64,000 bases of DNA from Bradysia coprophila (GCF_014529535.1 NW_023503493.1:12866001-12930000); one strand, 5' to 3'; positions 33,410 through 47,194 are shown, numbered from the stretch's first letter. Notes: generated from the sequence alone by a model not told the origin. Translations and numbers: made by a program.

Positions 33410-33968
33410 GTCGCGGATTCCTCTGTTGAGACTCCTCTGTTGATAGTTTGACGACTGGCTACTGATAACTGAGCTCGTATCATAAATCAATTTTTGATTT
33501 ATATACCAAAAAAACAACGGTGGAGAGGCATCATCAAACACTCTAATTGAATTTGTTAATTCGTTGAAATTATAACCACAAGATCATCGAAGACGTTGTG
33601 GTGTGTATAAGATTTGGAAAACGGTACCTTTTGTCTGTGGGGTCGTCCATAAATGACATCCAAGCAAGATTGAGCAGTCTTCTCCTCAGGAATGAAAAGG
33701 ATTTGAGCGAAGAAAGGTAACATTTTTAACCTGAAAATTTCGAAAATGTTTTTGTTCATTTTATTGTCTTGCTATGCCTGGTAGAATAGACATATCTCAA
33801 AGGAATTGTTTTCCTTAAATTTCCAAAAATTTATTACAATTTCCGGAAATTTCTAGATTTTGTTTGCTCGTAAATCTTACAAAATATTTAAATTTAAAAT
33901 TTTCTTTATTTTTACTGAAAATGCATGACCATGTCATGAGTATTTACATGTTTTATAATTTGTAAACT

Positions 33969-35622
33969 CAGGGCCGGACTGGCTCCCAAAAGGCGCACTT
34001 GTGCGATGAGTCGAAAGGCGCAAAAAACGAAAACTTATTATTTAGAAAGAATATAAGCATATGCTCTCTTTCAGCTGTTACTTGCACAAATCCTATACAT
34101 TATTTCGGATACAGTTTGTTATGCTACAGTTGGAATTGATAAAAGTACTAAATTGTTAAGTATACTACGCGAGCAGAGCGAGCGAATTTTTTTTTATGAA
34201 CCGTTCGAAGCTGAAATTCTATTGAAAACTTGCTTAGGATTAAAATAAGAATTATTAGAAAATTACCAAATACATTAAAAGTGAAAAACGCTAATAAACC
34301 GATTTCCCTGATTTTTTAGTATTCTTGTGATGAATCGCCAAAAAAAGAAATTGCCAAGAAAAATCCACAAAGTGTAAAGAAACGTCAGAAAAAGGAAGAA
34401 AAGCTAAGAAATGGGAAAAAACGCCACGAATAGAAAATTTGTCTTTCTGGCGTTTCTTCACAATTTGGCGATTTTTTCTGGCGATGTAACAAATAAAAAA
34501 TGGTCAATCGACAAGAGGAATCACCAAACGCAAAAAAAATCGTCGAGGTGTGAAAAAACACAAAAATGATTTGTTTATATCTTCACGTTTCATCACACTT
34601 TAGCGAATTTTATCCATTTACGAAACGTAAGCGTTTAGTGTGATCCTAGCAATTTTATCCTTCTACGAAATGTAATATAAAGGCACATCGCGAGATCATA
34701 GTAATTTTAACCTTTTACAAAATGTAACATAAACGCGCTTCGTAAGATCCTAGCCATTTTATCCTTCTACGAAATAACGTTTCTTATGTGAAGACGCTTC
34801 TTTAAACTTTAGAGATTTTTGGAGTTTTATCATCTTTTGTTGATTTGCTGAATCACCTGAAAAAACCCCAAAGTGCGAAGAGACACCAAGAAGAATCGAC
34901 GAAGAAACGCCAAGAATGGAAAATTGGTCGTTCCTCACATTTTTTGGCGTTTCTTCTCGCATTGCCGATTTTTCTTGTGATTTAACAAAATAACAAAAAA
35001 CGAGGAAACACCAAGAAAAATCGCCAAAGTGTGAAGAAACGCCGAAGTCTGAAGAATCGCCAAGAAAAATTTTTTGGCGATTTTACTTTGGCGATTCTTC
35101 TTGACTGTTTTTTTTTTTTATTTTAGTCGTATTTAGGCTAAATCATAATCATGTGAAAATCGACCAACCGAACTTTCTGTTTAAAAATCCCAAAGTTTCA
35201 CCAACAACAGCAAAAACATTTCTTGGTGTTTCTTTGTATGGAATAAAAATGGATTGTTCAATGAGTTTCATTTCCAATTAAAGTAACCAAAATCGAAATT
35301 CAGACAGTCAGTCAAAGAATCTGGTCCGTCAAGCAACTAAAGAAAACTCATTTCTTTCGACAGAAATCGAAGGTGAAACTGTATTCCGTTGAAGGTTTAA
35401 CGATTTCCTTCATTAGCGCCGCAGGCGAAAATTTTCGCGTTTTTCAACGACAAAATATAGAAATTACAATTAGCGCCTTTTACGTTTCATAATATCATCT
35501 AGACCAGCGATACAATAGTACATACATTTTATTTCTGAAAAGGCGCAAAATCCAAAAGGCGCAAAATCCAAAAGGCGCACTTGTGCTTTGCCTAGTTGCC
35601 ATATATGGCCAGTCCGGGCCTG
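33969..35622. mobile_element. Non-autonomous hAT-like element, 1654 bp, perfect 8-bp TSD
   Basis: The ends CAGGGCCGGACTGGC and, inverted, GCCAGTCCGGGCCTG are followed inward on both sides by AAAAGGCGCACTTGTGC or a close variant. The target duplication is TGTAAACT at 33961-33968 and 35623-35630. The interior is rich in TTGGCGATTTTTCTTGGCG-type degenerate repeats (34320-35110) and has no transposase. A 148-bp relative is at 41816-41963. Confidence 0.85.
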
Positions 35623-35635
35623 TGTAAACTTCATC

Positions 35636-35770
35636 TAGCTGATTGTTGGATGGGCGTGTTCCAAGAATGCTGGTAGCATTCCCCTGTTGTATGGCCAGAG
35701 AAATTTTGTTGCATAAAAAATGTTTGGCGCGAATATCACCCGATTCGATATTTAAATTAATTGGCTGACT
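35636..35770 (-). pseudogene. Retroelement ORF C-terminal remnant
   Basis: The frame reads SGDIRAKHFLCNKISLAIQQ, then GNATSILGTRPSNNQLDEV. This matches the tail of the retroelement ORF at 47790-48785 ([25 protein letters not shown]). About 120 bp survive, directly beside the hAT-like element. Confidence 0.55.
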
Positions 35771-38700
35771 TGCCAAAGACCAAAAACAACTAAAAATTTA
35801 CAGATTTGGAGGACTAAGGGGTGGATAAGTTTAAAAAACTTTTAAAAATAAAAAAAAATTGGGGATTTTAATTAGGCCCTGAGGTATATCGATTTTCAAC
35901 TCTTTTTTCTAGTTTTGAATTAAACTGGGTACAAAGGCTCACTTACCCCGCTAGATTTTAATTTTTTTTTGTTCTTTGCACCACATTGTTCAGAAATAAA
36001 AACATTAAAAAAAAGTCGACCAACTTCGGTGGCTACAAAGTTCACCATTTCACCAGTTCACAATTTTGTTCTGCGATAACATTTATTTCGAAGATTTCGT
36101 GATCAAGAACGGACAATAAAGACTGATAAATAGTAAATTGTACGTTAGATCCATAGTTTATTTGTGAAATTAAAAAAAATCTCGATGCCCTCAACTACCA
36201 CTTGAAGCATCCACAACACATGATCTCCGCATTTTCATGAGCATGCTGAGTCACGCTTGTTACTACATGTATGTTGAAATATATCGACGATAAATCAGAA
36301 TTTTCAACCAAAACAACGTTTCATCCAACTTCACAGATGGATTGATTCAACAGGTTAAGAGATTCTCGAAACGTAACTCAACCAACATCCAAGATATTTG
36401 TTTTTGGACTCAAGAAACCAGCCATCAATCGACGATTCAACTCAATGAAACGTATGCAATTGGAACTTATGGTACGAAATCTAAGGGACATTTGAACATT
36501 CGAGTTTTATACCAAAAATAAAAGTTTGATAAAACTGATCCCTCTGAATTTTGACTATTCGAACTTTTTTGATTTTTTTTTATATTCGCTGTTGGACATC
36601 GAAGCTGGGAGATTTTATTAGAAACAAAAAAATAACAATACCTGCAAGTGTGGTGGCACAATATAGTGAAAATACAGAAACATAACATTTTCAGGATATT
36701 ACGCTCCTCAATCAAATACCAAATATGAGCCCGGTGTGTCGATCCCAATGTTGTGTTTTCTTTTGTTGACTCCAACGAATCAAAGAAAAGGCTCGTATTA
36801 CAGTAGGGGGCTAGTTAATGGCGGTTTTACTTTACTTGACTAAAAAAAATTCTTCACGGAGTTCGTGAGATATAACTGTATCCGGTCTTTGTGCATTGTT
36901 CGTTTCTATCACCATCAGTTCTTTGTTTGGTATCTTTGAAAAGCCTAAACTTTAGGCTAAAACATGAGTAGGACATTGTGCTAGAATATGTCTACTGGTA
37001 CAGCCAACGTTCACCGAGATTATAGCGTATATGGTCACTTTTCTGAAAAACCTTGAAAGACAAATTGACAAAAAAAATTGCTATACAATTCGAAAGGGCA
37101 CATCAATCTTGTCTAGAATTGCCATTACTTTACTTCGTTAGTCGTTACTTCGTCAAGGAGATATCACCCTTTTCAGATGTTAAAATTTTAACTTTCAGCT
37201 GCTATATCACCAAGACTGTAAACTTTGAGGAGATCACGCTTATCGCTATTTCATTAGATACTCGGGAACACACCACTTCTGATGATAATGTAAGAAAAAT
37301 GCACCATTTCATCACAGTGACGACAATTCAAGGCTGTAAGCATTGGGTAGATCGAGATCGCCATTTTATTAGATACTAGGGAACACTTCTTCTGATTTTT
37401 TATATCACAAAATTCACCACCGAGAATCATCACGGGAGGTTAAATTTTTGTAGAAAATATTATCAAATATGGTGTGTCACCCACATTTCTGCATGACCCC
37501 TAAGTTTACAGTCTTAGGTATTCCTCCAGGAGGAATATTTTGGGCACGTTAGAGTTTGTCTCTCTACCAAATCCAATTTTAAACACTAGTCCAGAATCGT
37601 TCACCGGGCCAGGGCTTTCCAGTTTTTTTTTTGAAATGAAAGGATTTTTTGTTTAAAATTTGTGGATTTGGAGAGTATACTTATAAGCCCCTAACTCAAC
37701 CATCAAGAAGGGCCATTGTGTCAATAACGGTCGAAAGATTCTAATATGAAGGGTTGTAAAAGTTTGAGTAAAACGATAAGCCCCAAATCGATGATCATTA
37801 TTCATTAAATTCTCTCTTTTTTGCATAGAAAAAATTAATTTATTGTATCGATACCTACACATTTAGCAGGTGATTTGACAAATTTATAAAAAAAATATTT
37901 AAAAATTAAAACCAGTTAGAACGGACCCGCAAATACGATCATTTAAATAGGCAGATGATGTTGATTTTTTTACGTTCAAAAACTAATAAGTGATCATTGA
38001 AACTGATGAGAGAGTAAAACACGGTAAAAAAAATGGGTAGTGGTAATAAATTCGGTGGCTAGAATGGGCATGTAACGTAACACCAATAGTAGTGTTGGAA
38101 ATGGAGTCCGTCTATCACAATATTGTGGTTTGAACATTACCATTCGGGAAGATGTTATTCGAACGCGTTTTTCTATGAAAACTTTTCCTTTTCTCTGATT
38201 TCATTCGTTTTTTAAGTTGGTACCACAATTAGGCATAGTGAAAATGAAACCGCGGTTGTGACGACTTGGATATTTTTTTACCGCAGCTCTCTCATGAACT
38301 GAATAATGAATACTTGCACCGCACCTTTAACATATCTTCTTTTCCTTGGCTTATTGCTCATATACTTTTTCGTGATTCGTCTGTGTCGACGTTTTGTTGC
38401 CAAATATATGTCATTTAGATATCAACGCGAAATTGCAACCGTATCTCTAGTGTATAATTCAATATCTTTAGAACGGTGTTTAAATCGAGTGTACTCTACC
38501 TCAATATCGTTAGAACAGTGCCCAAAAAAAGACAAACTAAATAAATTTGCTTAAGTGAACCGGTACTAATATTGAACTATAAGTGTCACTATGTGAATCA
38601 TGTTGTGTCCGTTTTTTTTTGTATGGTATAGTTGGTAAAGTTAATTCAAAAGAAAATTAAAAAATTTATATCTAAACAAATGCGTGTGACATGTTTGTTC

Positions 38701-40432
38701 ATATGATGTTGTTCATTGACACGTTAATTCGCCGAATATTTTGTGTTGCCAACGTAATGAATTGAATTAGTGAGTCTTTAACTAATTAGGACATTTTTTT
38801 CGATCTCATAAGCTTTGTCTTTAAAAAAATAATTTATTTTTGGAAAACGATCGAACATGTACTGAACAAGTGATCCAGGGCATGTTTTATTGAAATTTTG
38901 GAACTAAAAAACCTCTCCGTGATAATCAATAACTTCTAAAGATAGTAGGGCGATCAAAGTAGTGCGTTAATGGGTGTCTCATATATTTACGCACTAGTGC
39001 GAAAAAGTGATGTTTGTAAAAATGAGGATCCCACTGTTGTACATAAAATATTATTTCTAACGTGTGCCTTAACTGGAATTTTGCATACTGTCAAACTTGA
39101 CAGAAGAGCAAAATCAAAACTAGAATTAGGTCTCCTTCGCGTTACTTTATTTAAAATTCAAATTTTACGGCGCACTTACAGCGTGAATTGCATCTGAAAA
39201 GATGCAAAAATGATCGATCCAAAATGTTTTTAACGAAAAAAATCTCCAAATTTCAGGCAATCACCAAATTTCTCTAAAATAGGCCCTGGCGTGATGTAAA
39301 ATGTAGATTTTTCATCTCAGTTGGAAAAATGTCATCTGATCGATGACGATTCGGTATTTGTATCATATGGTGTAAAATTCCGTATAGTCATATGACATTT
39401 ATACAACATTGGATTAGTTGGAATCCCGTTTCAAACACATGCGTTGTTTGGGATCTTAAAAAAATGGATTCCTAGAGAAAGGGATGGCTAGGTTATTCGA
39501 TCTAAAATTAGGAATCCTTCGTCTGGTTATTTAGGAAATTCATAGACAAACTATGGGAAAGTAATTGTTGAGTATTCAGCGGGAAAGTTTATTTTTGTCG
39601 AATTTGTCAAATTTTAATGTTAATCAAATTAACTTTTCTGAAAAAAGGTTTTTATTTTCATACGATCAATGATCGTCGATCACACGATTTAATGTTAATC
39701 AAATCAAATTTTTGCACGAGCTAAACAACAAGACAATTATTGTTGTTTCATGTAAATAGTTTAATTAGTTCCCTGTATCTGAATATTTATGTCATTTCTG
39801 ATACGCATGCATTGGCAAGATATTTTCGTTCATCTCAAATATACTGCCTACTAATCTCTCAATGATGTCTTGAAGTGCTAATACAGTCGTAGGACTTACA
39901 GAAGATGTTATTTCGTCACAAGATTTCTCTTCAATCATCACACAACCATAATTACAAAACGATTCATTGAGAATATTTAATTATCATACACAGCGTGATC
40001 GCTGCCATTTTTTCAATTAAGTCAGGAAGTCAGGTGATTGTTCGCAGCAATCTTATTTTCTAGAAATTCATTTGCTGATCAAAAAAAAAATAATTCAGTT
40101 AAAACTCTTTAGCTTCCAAGAATCAAATTACCGGGACGAAAAGAATCTTAGAAAAGGATGCGGACGTGAATTTTGGCTTCTTGCGGTAGTGTTGTGGCCA
40201 AATTTTAATTCTAGATATAAATTTGAAGTGAGATTTACTGTTTCAGATTATTTTTTAGATTGCGAAAACGCAACTGTATTTGCTGCAGAATTGAATTTTT
40301 TCCCTTATAAAAGAGATCAGAATGAGTAAGAGTCGTATTTGAAAAAAGGCTACTCAACTAACGCATGCTTGCTATCATTTTGGAAAGTTGAGACTATAGT
40401 AATGTAGCAGCAACCATTTAGTTGCTTTGCAA
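35771..40432. other. AT-rich non-coding region
   Basis: I find no gene I can support. Open frames such as 37053-37379, 38306-38554 (two hydrophobic stretches) and 40072-40329 lack homology I recognise. CTCTAAAATAGGCCCTGG near 39275 resembles one end of a CAGGGCC MITE. Confidence 0.4.
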
Positions 40433-40623
40433 CAGGGCCTATTTTTGGGAAATTGATTTCGTAAATTTGTTAAAATTTTCCGAAATTTGGAAAAAAAATT
40501 CAAATTTTGTTAAAATTTACTAGAATTTGCCATTAGCAAATTTGGCAAATTTCGGAAAATTTTGGAAAATCTTAGCAATGGTTGGCAAATTGTGGAAAAT
40601 CGATTTCCCAAAAACAGGCACTG
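40433..40623. mobile_element. MITE with CAGGGCCTATTTTTGGG ends
   Basis: The left end CAGGGCCTATTTTTGGGAAA and the right end, inverted, CAGTGCCTGTTTTTGGGAAA both lead into (A/T)TCGATTT-like sequence. The interior is degenerate AATTTGG/GGAAAATT. Confidence 0.65.
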
Positions 40624-41128
40624 CAATGAAGGGTGAATTGTCTGCATACACTACCGAATGTCTTTTTCGAGGTGGCCTCTTCCTGCATGAGATTGATTTG
40701 TTGATTCGTTGATGAGCGAAGTGATAACATCTAGTGACAAAAACAATCCGATTTTGAAACTTGTTGCATAAATAACTAATACTTCATTCGTTTCAACATG
40801 TGTTCTACTATAAAAGACGTTTGCCCTTGTTTCTTTGATGAGATGTGCCACTAAATCTATGGTGGTTTCGGTTCACTAGGTTCCACCTTTTGGTCTTTTT
40901 TTCAACTCAGTGACGAAAAGTAAAACTTTCATTGTCTTTTTTGAGTAAAACGCTGAATGCAACTCAGTAAAATAGTTACTACGTGTGATGTTATCAAACG
41001 AGCGAAGCGAGGTCATTGAAGATTTCTGGTCATATATTCATTCATTTTCAGTCACAACGAACATTTTCGAGTGTTTTATATCTGAAAGAAGACCCTGACT
41101 TTCAGTCAACGGAAAAGTTTGTTCACTA

Positions 41129-41642
41129 ATGTTCACTATTGTTACTATTGTAACGATCGAAGATAAAGTCATGCAACGGGTTCGTTCCAACAGGTACTTG
41201 GGGCTTGTTTCGGACGAGAATTTGACATTCTACCTTCACATTGACCACGTTAAAAAGACGATACGTCCATTCATTGCGCTCATGTGGAGACGTCCTGACC
41301 GAAAAGAGGAAACAACTCTTCAATGTCTACGTCCGAAGTCACATCGTCTTTATGTTTCCTGTCTACAGTCAAGGCAACAAGACAAAACTGGATGAATTGA
41401 AGATAATTCAAAACAAGGGCATTAAAGCAACACTTCGACTGCCTATAGAAACACCGACCACCTATCTGTATAGTTGCAACTTGGTGCCTATTCACCAACT
41501 GGCCACAGAAGAAAGAGTGGTTCATTTGAACCGGATGCTTAATTCACTCACGAAACATGGATTTGACATTAGATTGAACAGAGATATTTCTTCGCGATCG
41601 TCTAGACGACTAAGTCGAGTGCATATCGACAATGATCAATGA
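41129..41642 (+). pseudogene. Jockey-like non-LTR reverse transcriptase remnant
   Basis: Two frames together cover the C-terminal part of a jockey-type reverse transcriptase. Frame one reads RYLGLVSDENLTFYLHIDHV and KKTIRPFIALMWRR (to about 41290). Frame two reads KRKQLFNVYVRSHIVFMFPV, KLDELKIIQNKGIKATLRLP and LATEERVVHLNRMLNSLTKH. The switch marks a frameshift or deletion near 41290. The catalytic FADD region is absent. It is a dead fragment. Confidence 0.8.
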
Positions 41643-41815
41643 TCATTCTTCACTCATGAATTCCATCAGGGAATATAATCGACTCATAAAGTACATAATA
41701 TCCACACAAGGAAGTAATCCACTGTCTCCATGCTTTTATGATTAAACAATTTTGTTTTCAAATCGTTTTCAATGTGTTGCAAAAAAGTTTCACAAAAAAA
41801 TATCTAATTACAGTG

Positions 41816-41963
41816 CAGGCCCGAACTGCCAAAAGGCGGTTCGGGATAGAGGACTGAAAACGCTAAAAATTAGTTCTAATATACTGTTCTAGTATCGTTT
41901 CAGCTAGACACAAAGGGCGTATCAGGACTTGCCCGATCCGCTCATGTCTCCAGTCCGGTCCTG
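41816..41963. mobile_element. Short hAT-like MITE related to 33969-35622
   Basis: Ends CAGGCCCGAACTGCC and, inverted, CAGGACCGGACTGGAG. AAAAGGCG follows the left end as in the larger element. Flanks TTACAGTG and TAACATTG agree at 6 of 8 positions. Confidence 0.65.
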
Positions 41964-42121
41964 TAACATTGTTGTACATCGCCATACACTGCGAGCAATG
42001 CTTTCCATTGTTTATCGTAATATATGCATGACAACAATCAAACCATTATTTGCTTAATTCTAATGCATTCTTCCGTGAAATCAGTTCACATGTGTGCACT
42101 GACAGCGATGATGACATGACA

Positions 42122-42274
42122 CAACGCACTTCAAGCATGAGTAATACTCTAAATAGGGTACTGCAACTGGACAGTGTATCGCACTGCTACAAAACACCAT
42201 AAAAACAATTTCATACAAAATAGTACTCTATTTGACAGCTGTCAAGTCATGATCATTTTGCTTGAAATGCGTTG
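42122..42274. mobile_element. Family A MITE
   Basis: Ends CAACGCACTTCAAGCATGAG and, inverted, CAACGCATTTCAAGCAAAAT. Flanks CATGACA and CATCACA agree at 6 of 7. Inner motifs ATACTCTAAATAGGGTACT and TAGTACTCTATTTGACAGCT are in the reverse order to 29798-29959. Confidence 0.8.
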
Positions 42275-42585
42275 CATCACACGATCATCTATTTTAGTTT
42301 GTCGCTTGCAACCTGTTCTCAACGGAACTTATTTATTTCGTCAAACTGAAAATAATTCGATGAGAATATACAACCGCGAACGCAAATAAACTTGAATCGT
42401 CATCCCAATTTTCTATTTAACTTTCCATTTCTTAATTTACATGTTCTGATGAACTGTTGCGTTTCGTTTCTTTTTTTTCATGGAGCAAATCTTGTGATGC
42501 ATGAAAATATGATACTTATACAAGAGGGGGCATTCAACAAATTCTGGAGCTTGCAATAACGTTTGCAGTTAATAATGAATGGTAC

Positions 42586-42736
42586 CAACGCACTCTGCCA
42601 GCATGAGTGACAGTTAGTGTACTATTTGGTTTGAAAATGTTTTGCAATTTTTTTACAGTGTAAAAATTTGTATGATACACTGTCCAGTTTCAGTACTATA
42701 CTTAGAGTAATACTCGCTCATCGTTGAAGTGCGTCC
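42586..42736. mobile_element. Family A MITE, diverged
   Basis: The left end CAACGCACTCTGCCAGCATG and the right end ATCGTTGAAGTGCGTCC are inverted copies. Flanks ATGGTAC and ATAGTAC agree at 6 of 7. Confidence 0.75.
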
Positions 42737-43299
42737 ATAGTACATTTTGTCGGATGCTTTCACCCACAGTGTATCAGACCGATGTTGACCTTGAACTTCG
42801 ATCTTCCTTTCTCCTAACATATTAATAGAACATTCTAAGCATTCCATTCTAGTCATCTATTTCATTTCGGCACAAAGGAACAAGGTACGATAGACGATAG
42901 ATATTGTTCTCTTACTATTACAACAGTAAAAGGAAGGATGGTCCGCTGTTCTACTTTATCAGTATGTTCTACAATCAACATTTCAGTCGCTTACTCTAAC
43001 ATTTTTATGAAATTCGATTGACTTCAGTGGATAAATGTTCTGAACTTTACCAACGTACCCTCGTAGTGAACACAGATTTTTACAACAAATCTAATTCAAA
43101 CGTAAATTACGACAAGCAAAAACAATTTTGATAAATCTGCCTAGTCACATACATCATCACACAAAACTATTATTATTGTGACGAAACTGGTCAGTTTATC
43201 CAATTATGTTCGCGTCTTTGCAGTGTAATATGAATAGATGGAAATTAAGCTTACTCTTGAATTGTACATTTAAATCGAAGTGAAACAGTTCAGGACCCA

Positions 43300-46168
43300 A
43301 TGGCCGAAGTAAAGGTTTCATCGAAGCAAAGTATTAGAAATCAATATCTCGCCGCGTTCACAGGTTTGTGCCAATTTCACGTTGTGAACTTGAATTATAT
43401 GTGACCGCGACGATTGAATGATGTAATTTTTGCTCGATTAAAAAGCGCGCAGTTAAATTTTGTGGAAATGGATTTTGAACTGGAAAATGCTGGAAAAGAA
43501 TTTGAGAAGTTGTGAGAGTATTCGCGTTAACAACGTGAAAGTAGTGCTGCAGATACAGGACACAGAATCGTGAAAATTACACCCTGATTCGGACTAAGTT
43601 TTCCTTGTTTCGTTCTGAAAAGTACTTAACGTGTGCAACGTTAACGTTATGCATTTCATAAAGAAAAATGTCGTGAAAATACAGATATGATGTGTCGGGC
43701 AATGCTGGGTGGAGAAGCCGACAACAATCTTATAATTAATTTTTAGAAATTACAAGTTTAGTTCGGTTTTCATTCAATTCCCTGTCTCACTGAATCCAGC
43801 TTTTTTGCCAACAAAAATTTCTAATCCGATAGCACTGAGATCACAATTTCACCAAAAAAAAACAAACAGAAATGCAGTCATCCTATCCAGGATGGCCCAC
43901 ATATCATCTCTGACACAAATCTTTCACTAATTTCGATCATAGTATTAGAATACTGGCGATAAATTGAAAAGAAATCTTTTACTTCATTTGTTTCAACAAG
44001 ACATATGGTAAGACTATCAAATATGAGCCTCTGCTGTAATACGATCCCTCTTTTACTTTGCTTGTATTTGGTAGCTTTACTCTATTCATTGTGGTGATGT
44101 TTGGTTTCTGGTTTGAAATTTTTTTACCAAATTGAACCAAAGTCAGAGCAAACTTCGCACATGATATGTATATTTCAAGTTTCAATTGATAATGCATTGC
44201 TATTGCACAAGAAAGCATCAATGATATTTTAATCTTTACAAAGATCGTTTTCGCAGTGAGCCTATACCCAACGGCCTTTGGCATTTCGTACGGTTGGGCG
44301 AGTCCAAGTACCTTACTTTTAACTTCGGATGATTCACCGTTACCATCCGGGTGGGTTTGAATTAATGCATTTTTTCAACGTCGAAAATTAGATTGTTTCT
44401 TGTTTGCCAGGAAAATAGATATCGATGAAGCATCGTGGGTGGTATCACTTGCTTGCCTTGGTGGCTTAGTCGGGAATATCATTTTTGGATTTGCTACATC
44501 AACCTTTGGTCGGAAGAAACCTTTAATTTTCTTGGCCATACCGTCAATTGTAAGCCAACGGGATGGAAACAGATGGCGTTAGTCCGGTAGAGTAAATTAT
44601 TTTCACGGGCAAACGGGCAAATACTTCATCGAAAGTTCAGAATTTTAATTTCTTGTCCAGTAGCGCCTGAAGGACTACCATCTGTTTTCCTATCCCACTG
44701 TAAGTTATTCAAAAGTAAATTGCATTACTTATCAAAGTGAGTGGTCAAGGTGTACCACTAGGGCGACCAATTTTTTCTTTTTAAAATTTTAACAATAAAT
44801 TTTAGATTAGCTGGCTGCTGATTTGGTTTGCTCAAAATGTTTACTACTTGTATGCAGCGCGATTTCTGAATGGAATGACCGGTGGTGGCATGTATGTATA
44901 TTCACTACCTCTCGAAAAATAAACTTCTTGTTGCACTAACTATAAAAGGAAATATTTTCTGAAGGTACATTCTCATTCCATTGTTCTTAATTGAGATTGC
45001 TAATGATCGGTAAATTCCTAATTGAAAATAATTTGACGAGAGAAAAAATGGTTTAAAAACCTGGATTTTTTTTAGGGTTCGAGGTACGTTAGGAAGTCTT
45101 GTTATATTGACGACCAATTTGGGACTTTTATTGTCGTTCATTCTGGGAGAATTCTGCGATTACAACACAACACCCAAAGTCACAATCGTGTTGATCATTA
45201 TCTATGCTATTCTATTCAGCATATTCCCCGAGTCACCATCAGCCCTGATGAAACAGAACAAGATAACAGTAGGACAACTCATATACATCGAACAAGTTCT
45301 TTAACCCTTAATCGGTGACCAATCACCTTTTCAGGAAGCGGAGAAATCGATTCGATTCTATCAACGAATACCCGAGTCAGACAAAGACGAGTCACTTCAA
45401 TTCGAAATGAATAAACTGAGAACAACTATCGGATGCGACAAGATTGAAGAAAATTCATTCAATTGGTCCGATTTGACGAAGAATCCGGGGCGAAGAGCTT
45501 TCATAATGGGAGTTGGCCTGGCCATTTTATATGAATTTTGCGGTGTTATTGCGATGTTAAACTATAGCGCCATCATTTTCCAAGAGACGGGTTCTAGTAT
45601 GTCGCCCAATATGTCGGCAATTGTGATTGGATCAATTCAACTTGTGGGGAGTATTGTGACTACGAACTTAGTTGATCGTGCTGGTCGAAAGGTAATTAAT
45701 TATGACCTAGCTCATTCATAAGCTCAAACATTAAGTTGTTTTCATCAACAGGTGTTATACGTGGTGTCAACAACTGGAACGGCTTTCGGTCAGATAATCT
45801 TGGCTTCATATATGATGCTCAAATCTATGGGATACAATGTAGAAGCCTACAATTTCGTGCCAATTACCTGCTTTTCACTCGTGCTGTTCCTTGCTGCTTG
45901 GGGCATTCTAACACTACCATTTCTGGTAATTGCCGAAACGATGCCTGAAAATCTGAAAGATTTGCTCACATCATTTTGTGTGGCTTTGATTTGGGCCCTT
46001 GAATTTGCTCTCATCAAATTTCTACCGTTTTTGAACGAGATTCTCGGTTTTCATGGCAGCCTCTTTCTGTTTGCCGGAATTTGCCTAATTGGCACCGTTC
46101 TGATCATTTTGTTTGTGCCCGAGACGAAAGGGAAGAGCTATGAGGAAATTATGAAAATGCTTCAGTGA
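43300..46168 (+). CDS. Facilitated sugar (trehalose/glucose-like) transporter, MFS, 8 exons
   Basis: Exons: 43300-43363, 44257-44350, 44411-44549, 44806-44891, 44965-45009, 45076-45268, 45335-45691, 45752-46168. Phases agree and the product is 464 aa, about the length of insect Tret1-like carriers with twelve membrane helices. Family signatures seen: GWASPSTLLL after helix 1, GRKKP between helices 2 and 3, the helix 4 region AARFLNGMTGGGMYILIPLF, PESPSALM after helix 6, DRAGRK in the second half and PETKGKSYEEI at the C-terminus. It should move a sugar down its gradient across the plasma membrane. The helix 7 region reads AILYEFCGVIAMLNYSA, without the QQxSG of many hexose carriers, so the substrate is uncertain. 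AATAAA at 46283-46288 is a likely polyadenylation signal. Intron 3 carries a small inverted-repeat element (44560-44696). Confidence 0.9.
44560..44696. repeat. Small TIR element in transporter intron 3
   Basis: The left end GGGATGGAAACAGATGG and right end CCATCTGTTTTCCTATCCC are inverted copies. Inner arms TTAGTCCGGTAG and AGTAGCGCCTGAAGGACTA are partly complementary. Confidence 0.6.
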
Positions 46169-46963
46169 ATGTGAAGCACTCATCGTACGGCCTTGGTGAA
46201 TGTTTAAACCAAAAATGTTGAGATTATTGAACTCAATTCAAATCGTTAAATTTCTATCAAAAATACGTCATCAAGTGAATTTAATAAATTGTCACAATCA
46301 AAACAGGTAATCGAAAAATTTAGAATTTCACTTAAGGAACCAACCGCAATGAATGAAATAAAATTTGTAACGAGCTGGAATTTCAAGCAAAAATAAATTG
46401 TGTTTTCATATCTATTCTCGTTTCATTGGTATTACGCAAACAATTTGCGCTTATAAAACGTCGAGTTTCCATGCGTTAATCTCATTAACCTTTTTCAGAC
46501 ATATCAATAGTTTCGGATCGACTTCATTTGATCTGAGTGATATTCACGCCGTCGGTGTGCCTAAAATTTGAATTTTAAGTGAACGATTCGATGAAAAAGT
46601 GAACCGAAAAATACATATAAACGCTTCATTGTATGAAAATGACGCTACGTTAGAAAGACCTCCGCACTTACGGCGTGAATTGATCTCAAATCTTGTACTT
46701 CAATTTTTTTAACATGTTTTTTTTCTGTATAAGACAGCATTATTTCTGACGTTGTCGCTTATTCGATAAGCCGTAACGGTAACAGGTTAAATAGCCAATG
46801 TAATGTAGAAAATGCCAATGTAGAAAATCGCGAGGAAAATCGAATAAATGTCGAAGATAATCGTAGTGTGACGTCAGTAACACATGGCTTTTTTTGCACT
46901 AATTAGATAAAATCCCTTGCAAATCCTTTATCGCACTAGTGTGATAAAATCTAAGAGTAATTA

Positions 46964-47185
46964 TACCTAGAGATGAAATTTTGAACAAAATTACGTAAAA
47001 TATGTGGTCCCTACATGAAATGCTAAATGTTTTTTGGTATGTGTTTGTCCGCTTAATGAAGACTGCAAATTGAACTATCAAAAGCGTCAACGTATACATG
47101 TATTGGTGTAAAATTATACTAAATGTGTATCTTATACAAACTAATGTTGGAACCACATTTCGTCGTACAAATTTCCTCTCTAGGT
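46964..47185. mobile_element. MITE with ACCTAGAGA ends
   Basis: The left end ACCTAGAGATGAAATTTTG leads to ATGTGGTCCC. The right end AAATTTCCTCTCTAGGT is preceded by GGAACCACATTTCGTCGTAC. One such end recurs at 8378-8440 (AGAGAGGTATTTCGTACGAT, ATGTGGTCCC). Confidence 0.6.
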
Positions 47186-47194
47186 CTTTCAACC

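Noticed and set aside
33556..33759. Possible upstream coding exon of the P-type ATPase
   Set aside because: The frame has no resemblance to alpha-subunit N-termini, and I could not find a phase-consistent splice to 33409-32975.
38306..38554. 82-residue open frame with a hydrophobic stretch
   Set aside because: Could be a small membrane protein, but there is no homology I recognise and no splice or promoter support.
40072..40329. 85-residue open frame
   Set aside because: No recognisable motif, ordinary length for chance in AT-rich DNA.
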